From positions 1 to 32,443 of the forward strand of contig JACPGR010000028.1 in NCBI GenBank assembly GCA_016182415.1: 32,443 bases of DNA, in the 5' to 3' direction. This document shows positions 28,087 through 32,443 of this stretch, one piece after another. Position numbers and translations under genes: made by a program. Source of the DNA: Candidatus Magasanikiibacteriota bacterium. GTDB lineage: Bacteria; Patescibacteriota; Patescibacteriia; Magasanikbacterales; UBA922. The notes under the pieces are model-generated. The model did not search any database and was not told the DNA's origin. It saw only the letters and a program-made list of their open reading frames with translations. How positions within the stretch are numbered: position 1 is the stretch's first letter; each line of letters opens with the position of its first letter.

Positions 28087-29331
28087 ATGGCTACATTAAA
28101 AACTGATATCTTAATTTTGGGAGCAGGAATTGGAGGTTTTGAGACATTTCGTACACTTTCAAAATTATTGAAACGTCATAATATTAACAAAAAAATCACC
28201 ATTGTTGACGAGAACAATTATTTTACCTTTGTCCCTATGCTTCATGAAGTTGCGACCGGATCGATTGAACCGACTCACTGCGCGATTCCACTGCGTGAGT
28301 TGATTTATAAAACACCACATGAGTTTATCAACGCTCGAGTGGAATATATAAATCCAGAGAAAAAACAAGTTACAACTCATGAAGGAATCATTGATTATGA
28401 ATTTGCCGTGATTGCACTTGGTAGCGTGACCAATTATTTCAATACACCGGGAGCAGAACAATACACACACAATGTCCGCAGTCTCATCAGTGCACTCAAA
28501 CTCAAATATGAGTTACTCGGACAGCTCAACAACACCCACAAAGAAGAACTCAATATATGCATTGTCGGTGGGGGCTATACTGGTGTCGAGATTGCGGGAC
28601 AGCTCTATGATCTTGCCTTGCGTGAAGTGACTCAATTATATCCCCATAAAAAAATGAGCATTACCTTAATTCATTCGGGTGATACTATTTTAAACTACAT
28701 GCCTAAAAAAGTACAAGATAAAGTCGCACGACGACTTGAGAAAAAAGGGGTCGAGATACTGCTCAATGCAAAAGTTTCTAAAGTAAGCAACGATGCCGTC
28801 GTACTCGCAGATGGAAAGACACTAACAAGTGATCTGACCATTTGGACAGCAGGATTTGAAAATATCGGACCACACTATATGGATCCAAAATATTGTTGCC
28901 AAAAATCTCGCATACAAGTTACCGGTGAACTCACGATGCCGGACTTTCCGCACACCTATGCACTCGGGGACAATGCTGAGATTCTTGATCCACACACGCA
29001 TATTGCATATCCTCAACTGGCAGAAGCGGCGCATTTGGAAGGTCGCTACCTCGCACACCATATACTTCGGACAATACACGGCAAAAAAAATACGCGTTTT
29101 GTATTTCATTCCAAAGGTACACTCATGCCGGTCGGGGATTGGTATGGGGTCGCACAGATTGGACCTTTTATTTTATTTGGAAAACTTGCCTGGTGGATAC
29201 GTCGAACCGTCTATGTGATGTTTATGCCCGGATTCTGGCGTAAAATTCGCATTGTGTTTGACTGGACAGTACATAGTTTTGGATTTCGACATTTGATAAA
29301 TCTTAAATCTGACACTGATTACACGGATTAG
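28087..29331 (+). CDS. ndh: Type II NADH dehydrogenase (NDH-2)
   Basis: A 414-aa flavoprotein of the FAD-dependent pyridine nucleotide-disulfide oxidoreductase superfamily that passes electrons from NADH to quinone without pumping protons. The FAD motif is TDILILGAGIGGFETFRTL (6-24), followed by NYFTFVPMLHEVATGSIEP, typical of NDH-2. The NAD motif is NICIVGGGYTGVEIAGQLYDL. TIWTAGF, YALGDNAEI and IAYPQLAEAAHLEGRYLAHHI complete the family order. The C-terminal part (LFGKLAWWIRRTVYVMFMPGFWRKIRIVFDWTVHSFG) is amphipathic and would bind the membrane. No terminal oxidase lies in the window. The gene is in a two-gene unit with the DUF1003 protein. Confidence 0.92.
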   Translation: MATLKTDILILGAGIGGFETFRTLSKLLKRHNINKKITIVDENNYFTFVPMLHEVATGSIEPTHCAIPLRELIYKTPHEFINARVEYINPEKKQVTTHEGIIDYEFAVIALGSVTNYFNTPGAEQYTHNVRSLISALKLKYELLGQLNNTHKEELNICIVGGGYTGVEIAGQLYDLALREVTQLYPHKKMSITLIHSGDTILNYMPKKVQDKVARRLEKKGVEILLNAKVSKVSNDAVVLADGKTLTSDLTIWTAGFENIGPHYMDPKYCCQKSRIQVTGELTMPDFPHTYALGDNAEILDPHTHIAYPQLAEAAHLEGRYLAHHILRTIHGKKNTRFVFHSKGTLMPVGDWYGVAQIGPFILFGKLAWWIRRTVYVMFMPGFWRKIRIVFDWTVHSFGFRHLINLKSDTDYTD

Positions 29332-29345
29332 ATCAAATTTCACAG

Positions 29346-29383
29346 AAAAAAAAGATTACACCGTTCAGTGTAATCTTTTTTTA
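29346..29383. terminator. Bidirectional terminator
   Basis: AAAAAAAGATTACAC (29347-29361), loop CGTTCA, GTGTAATCTTTTTTT (29368-29382), a perfect 15-bp stem between convergent ndh and TrmB 2. The stem is built on the dispersed AATCAGTGTAATC motif. Confidence 0.88.
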
Positions 29384-29399
29384 ATCAGTGAAATCAGTG

Positions 29400-30161
29400 T
29401 TATTTCAATTCAGGACACTGATCCCACATAAATTGAAACCATGTCTTGTAGCTCGTCGCAAGTGGTCGAGAAATATTTACAAAAATAGTGATATCATCTG
29501 ATATTTTACATAATCCCGCACCCGTAAACGACACCACATGATCCCCGAAGATATCTACCATACTTGGCGTTGAATATTTTTTGGGTAAAAATTTGTAAGG
29601 CTTCCCGACAGACTGTGGGACATGTGTTGCACGATCTTTTACTTCATAATCAAACAAATGATAATACCTAATACCTCGTTTTTGTGCGTCCACCAAAAAT
29701 CTGTCCAAAAATGTTTTTAGCCGTGGATCAAACCAGGCGCCTTTTGCCCCGATAAAATATGCGTCTTCTTGCGATGACAACATATCGCGTAAATAATTTT
29801 TAAACCCTTCAATACCTTTGTACATATATGCCGCTTCCAAATGTGGTTTTTTTTCAAACACATCAATCAACTCAGGCATTACGTTTTCGAGCCTCATGCG
29901 TTTTTCATCCACCAACTCCATGAGTTTGTGAGGCTCTACGGGCTTATACAATTTGTCTCCACTCCCGATAACCTGAAACACCAAGCCTTTTTCAATCAGG
30001 CGATTCATAGAATCATAGATGTTGCGACGGTGAATTTTGCTTCTATATGAAATCACAGTCACCGTACTCTCGCCTTCCAAGAGGAGGGTTTCGTATATTT
30101 TTGCCTCGTTTTGAGAAAGTCCGAGGTCTTCGAGAATGTCGAGGTGCATATCAATACTCAC
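29400..30161 (-). CDS. TrmB family transcriptional regulator 2
   Basis: A 253-aa regulator. The N-terminal winged helix MHLDILEDLGLSQNEAKIYETLLLEGESTVTVISYRSKIHRRNIYDSMNRLIEKGLVFQVIGSGDKLYKP is followed by a helical linker and an effector-like domain (AYFIGAKGAWFDPRLKTFLDRFLVDAQKRGIRYYHLFDYEVKDR, then PSMVDIFGDHVVSFTG). The GTG start overlaps the stop of the upstream ATPase gene in a GTGA arrangement, implying translational coupling. An in-frame ATG at 30149 is the alternative start. It shares domain layout with regulator 1 but not close sequence identity by eye. Confidence 0.85.
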   Translation of the reverse strand: MSIDMHLDILEDLGLSQNEAKIYETLLLEGESTVTVISYRSKIHRRNIYDSMNRLIEKGLVFQVIGSGDKLYKPVEPHKLMELVDEKRMRLENVMPELIDVFEKKPHLEAAYMYKGIEGFKNYLRDMLSSQEDAYFIGAKGAWFDPRLKTFLDRFLVDAQKRGIRYYHLFDYEVKDRATHVPQSVGKPYKFLPKKYSTPSMVDIFGDHVVSFTGAGLCKISDDITIFVNISRPLATSYKTWFQFMWDQCPELK

Positions 30162-31321
30162 AAATTTTGTATATATTCAAAAAAATTCTCTGAATTAAGG
30201 ACTAACCCGGTATATGGCAATGGGAATACATCTTTTAAAACTCCATTCATATATTTTATCTCGAGACAAGTATAGTTCTTATAATAATCTTCAAGCACCA
30301 AATCAACCTCCCTACCATCATACTGTCGATAAAAATACATGCTTAATTTTTTATGGTGATTTTTTATTTTTTTATATATTTCAGAAATTACAAAATTCTC
30401 AAAAACTCCGCCTTTGTCTTGACGCAATGCCAATGGTCTAAAATCCCGTATCAAAATATTTCGCACTCCCAAATCAGTGAAGTACAGTTTTTTGTGTTGA
30501 GAAATTGCACGTCGTATATTTGTTTTAAACGGAGAAACCTCAATGAGCACATAATTTTTTATAAAAATTTCAATATAATTGGATACCGTAACTGCAGTAG
30601 ATTTGAGATTATTTGCAAGTTCTCGTATGGATACTTCACTCCCCAACTGAAGTGCAATGCTTATCAATATTTGCTGTGCCAGTTTTGTATCTTTGAGATT
30701 ATATATCTGTATAATATCTTTCAAAATATAGGTATCCAAAATATTTTGCAATGCGTCAATCCGTTTCTCTTCGACCATCGCGCCATCTTCAAATGAAGAC
30801 AATTCAGGATACATACCATATATTTGCGCATATTCACTTGTATGTTTCCACCACTCGGGAACATCATATTTTTTGATATCAGAATTGACATACACCTCTT
30901 CTACCGAAAAAGATAGACAATATCGCTCAATAAATCTACCGGCAAGACTATCGAATTGATTAGATTTTTGTCGTAGCTCGCTACTACCTGTTGCGATTAT
31001 TTTTATATTAAATTCATCATGCAATATTTTGAGTGAGACGGTTGCCTCGGGATAATTTTGCACCTCATCAATCAAAATAACATCATGTTCTTCTGCAATA
31101 CGCGCCAGTATATGTTTGACCGGTTGGAATTTATCACGATCACTAATGAGATCAAAATTAAAACGTGGATAGCCAAAATCAGCTTTGATTTTTTTCAAAA
31201 TTGTAGTTTTACCTGATCTACGAGGACCCCAGATAAAAAAAATCTTGTTGGAATCTTCTGATAGATACTTCTGAATTTCTTCTTCTATATGTCTATGAAG
31301 CATAAAGCGTCTTATATACAC
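30158..31321 (-). CDS. AAA-type ATPase with DUF4143 domain
   Basis: A 387-aa ATPase of the AAA_14/DUF4143 group. Walker A is IFFIWGPRRSGKTTILKK (28-45). Walker B is DVILIDEVQNYPEA, followed by the sensor IIATGSSELRQ. A winged-helix region (VSIRELANNLKSTAVTVSNYIEIFIKNYVLIEVSPF) and the C-terminal DUF4143 part (KKLYFTDLGVRNILI, FENFVISEIYK, YFYRQYDGREVDLVLEDYYKNYTCLEIKY) carry a D-E-K nuclease-like pattern. These proteins are common in archaea and Patescibacteria; their cellular role is not settled. MYIRRFMLHRHIEEE offers two ATGs; the second (31303) starts at the family's usual residue. It is co-transcribed with TrmB regulator 2. Confidence 0.88.
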   Translation of the reverse strand: MYIRRFMLHRHIEEEIQKYLSEDSNKIFFIWGPRRSGKTTILKKIKADFGYPRFNFDLISDRDKFQPVKHILARIAEEHDVILIDEVQNYPEATVSLKILHDEFNIKIIATGSSELRQKSNQFDSLAGRFIERYCLSFSVEEVYVNSDIKKYDVPEWWKHTSEYAQIYGMYPELSSFEDGAMVEEKRIDALQNILDTYILKDIIQIYNLKDTKLAQQILISIALQLGSEVSIRELANNLKSTAVTVSNYIEIFIKNYVLIEVSPFKTNIRRAISQHKKLYFTDLGVRNILIRDFRPLALRQDKGGVFENFVISEIYKKIKNHHKKLSMYFYRQYDGREVDLVLEDYYKNYTCLEIKYMNGVLKDVFPLPYTGLVLNSENFFEYIQNL

Positions 31322-31455
31322 TACTCTATCATTTTAATATAAATATGTCAAGTGCTACTATATATTTTAGTATTATTTTGTCATAGTATACTATCCATTG
31401 ATCTCCAGCTTGGATCTCCAGGCTTGTGGACTGAAGTATATAGATGACCATTAAC

Positions 31456-31527
31456 GCAGGCTAAAGCCTGCCGACCTCCACTAAAGTGGAGTGGATTTGA
31501 ATGGTGGTACTGGCCACCACGTGGTGG
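31456..31527. repeat. Three palindromes upstream of the secreted barrel-like gene
   Basis: GCAGGCT-AA-AGCCTGC (31456-31471), CTCCACT-AA-AGTGGAG (31476-31491) and CCACCAC-GTGGTGG (31514-31527) follow one another. A similar TCAGGCCT-CA-AGGCCTGA palindrome lies downstream of the gene at 32139-32156. Confidence 0.75.
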
Positions 31528-31619
31528 TATTTACCACTCACTATATATTGTATATATTAAGTCGTTCCCTGTCAAGTGGATATGGAACAAACTTCTTTAA
31601 AATGGAAAAGAGGAGAAAA

Positions 31620-32087
31620 ATGAACCGTGTAGCCATACTTTTCGTTGTTCTCACCATCTTTCTTCAAACCCCAAGCACAAACGCCTTAGAACTACATCCA
31701 AACCGTGTACGTCTCCTCATCCATGCCCAGTACGACGTGAACGAACAATTGGATGTCCGAACAACTTTTATTCCCGCTGGCAACCTCCTCGGTGAGCTCG
31801 CGCCGATCATCTACACTGGTGTTGCCTACCAACTGATGAAGTGGTTCGAGCTGGAGATGGATTTCGGCTGGGTCTTCCAGCCGAACGAGCCTCTCATTTC
31901 CATCAAACCCTCATTCAACTTCGGAAACTTCTGGGCTTGGTCTGAACTCGAGGTCCAGTTCCCGGGACCCAACGTGCTTCTCCGTTTCGGCGACCATGTT
32001 GGAACGGATCTCGCCCTTCACTTCCGCAACCTTCCACAAGATGGAGATGGTGTCGAGTTCTTCACTCGATTCCACCTCTTCTTCTAG
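31620..32087 (+). CDS. Secreted, beta-rich protein of unknown function
   Basis: A 155-aa protein with a Sec signal peptide (MNRVAILFVVLTIFLQTPSTNA, cleavage likely after TNA). The mature part has alternating hydrophobic/polar residues and aromatic-rich strands (HAQYDVNEQLDVRTTFIP, GVAYQLMKWFELEMDFGWVFQ, ISIKPSFNFGNFWAWSELEVQF, GVEFFTRFHLFF) and ends in Phe, a pattern seen in small outer-membrane-type barrels. That is odd for a lineage thought to lack an outer membrane, so a soluble lipocalin-like or surface barrel is an alternative. Shine-Dalgarno AGGAG (31611-31615) is well placed. Base composition is GC-richer than the neighbours. The gene is flanked by palindromes on both sides, and transfer is inferred. 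Confidence 0.6.
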   Translation: MNRVAILFVVLTIFLQTPSTNALELHPNRVRLLIHAQYDVNEQLDVRTTFIPAGNLLGELAPIIYTGVAYQLMKWFELEMDFGWVFQPNEPLISIKPSFNFGNFWAWSELEVQFPGPNVLLRFGDHVGTDLALHFRNLPQDGDGVEFFTRFHLFF

Positions 32088-32138
32088 CCTCCCCGACGGC
32101 GTTTCAAATAGTCGGGATCATTCCTTTGTATTCAACAG

Positions 32139-32156
32139 TCAGGCCTCAAGGCCTGA
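32139..32156. repeat. Palindrome downstream of the secreted barrel-like gene
   Basis: TCAGGCCT-CA-AGGCCTGA, an 8-bp stem with a 2-nt loop and no T run. It mirrors the type of palindrome found upstream at 31456-31491. Confidence 0.7.
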
Positions 32157-32190
32157 GTTACATGTGAATATAGAGGAATAAAAATATAAC

Positions 32191-32229
32191 AAAAAAGTCT
32201 TCTCGTTTTGGGAAAGACTTTTTTGTTTT
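32191..32229. terminator. Bidirectional terminator
   Basis: AAAAAAGTCTT (32191-32201) and AAGACTTTTTT (32214-32224) form an 11-bp stem, followed by GTTTT. It separates the secreted-protein gene from the convergent partial gene at the edge. Confidence 0.8.
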
Positions 32230-32265
32230 AAACCACTTAGACTAATTCACCGAATCTCTTTCTCT

Positions 32266-32442
32266 TTATTTTTTCTTTTTAACCTTGTTAATTTCTTTGT
32301 TTAATTTTTTTAAATACTCATCTGTCAGAGATTTCAAGATATCAAAATCAATATACCGATATATGTCATCGTTAAATCTATCTGCAAAGGCATAACGTCT
32401 GCCGGCAGAAACTTCCTTTGCCCATGCAACATGCGCAGAGTG
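32266..32442 (-). CDS. Hypothetical protein, C-terminal part (cut by the window edge)
   Basis: An open minus-strand frame enters from beyond the window end and stops at TAA (32266-32268). The 58 visible residues read HSAHVAWAKEVSAGRRYAF, then DRFNDDIYRYIDFDILKSL, then a lysine-rich tail EYLKKLNKEINKVKKKK. It is a soluble, helical C-terminus. No family is recognised with confidence. The terminator at 32191-32229 lies at the right distance downstream. Confidence 0.6.
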   Translation of the reverse strand, partial: HSAHVAWAKEVSAGRRYAFADRFNDDIYRYIDFDILKSLTDEYLKKLNKEINKVKKKK

Positions 32443-32443
32443 A

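Overview
The window is an AT-rich bacterial chromosome segment whose gene content points to a Patescibacteria (Candidate Phyla Radiation) genome, most likely in the parcubacterial part of that group. The grounds are small compact genes using the standard stop codons, an adenosylcobalamin-dependent class II ribonucleotide reductase, a PduO-type cobalamin adenosyltransferase for salvaged B12, a phosphoglucose/phosphomannose isomerase, Tic20-like/DUF4870 and DUF1622 small membrane proteins, two TrmB-type regulators, two REP-associated (Y1, IS200-like) transposases and many palindromic repeats in and between genes. Lineage is inferred from content; no 16S gene is present.

Layout. 1-1100: a decayed AI-2E-type permease, tRNA-Leu(UAA) and a small orphan transcription unit. 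1089-6663: cobalamin adenosyltransferase, undecaprenyl diphosphate synthase, REP-associated transposase 1 and the large B12-dependent reductase nrdJ. 6889-9210: ruvB, a perfect 33-bp hairpin repeat and three small membrane proteins. 9211-12050: an accessory block with two visibly GC-rich genes having strong Shine-Dalgarno sites (an alpha/beta-hydrolase-like protein and a secreted protein) around a shared palindromic promoter region, separated by a degenerate IS982-type element with a 7-bp target duplication. 12100-18485, all on the minus strand: an NNMT/NAS-like methyltransferase gene cut in two by a 127-bp MITE, ychF, Tic20-like protein, a YdjM-like membrane protein, mntP, a sugar-phosphate isomerase and a BRO/DinD-type protein. 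18486-20350: repeats, a second MITE, a DUF1622 protein, three ParB-parS-like 16-mers and two tandem tRNA-Arg(CCU)-like genes, one broken by a 26-bp palindrome. 20355-24345: TrmB regulator 1, divergent from an unusual methyltransferase/cysteine-desulfurase fusion, then REP-associated transposase 2 with two palindromes inside its reading frame. 24420-29331: rmuC, rpsT, an unknown coiled-coil protein, holA, DUF1003 protein and type II NADH dehydrogenase. 29400-end: TrmB regulator 2 overlapping a DUF4143 ATPase, a GC-rich secreted barrel-like protein flanked by hairpins, and a truncated gene at the edge.

How the parts work together. nrdJ needs adenosylcobalamin, which the nearby adenosyltransferase could make from imported cobalamin. 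ruvB, rmuC, holA and nrdJ serve DNA replication and repair; rpsT and ychF serve translation; uppS serves envelope synthesis; NDH-2 and the isomerase are rare metabolic pieces. The strongest observations are: the MITE-split methyltransferase whose frame is restored on paper when the element and one target-site copy are removed; REP-like palindromes translated in-frame inside their likely cognate transposases; the parS-like cluster; the methyltransferase-SufS fusion; and the palindrome-broken tRNA-Arg copy.
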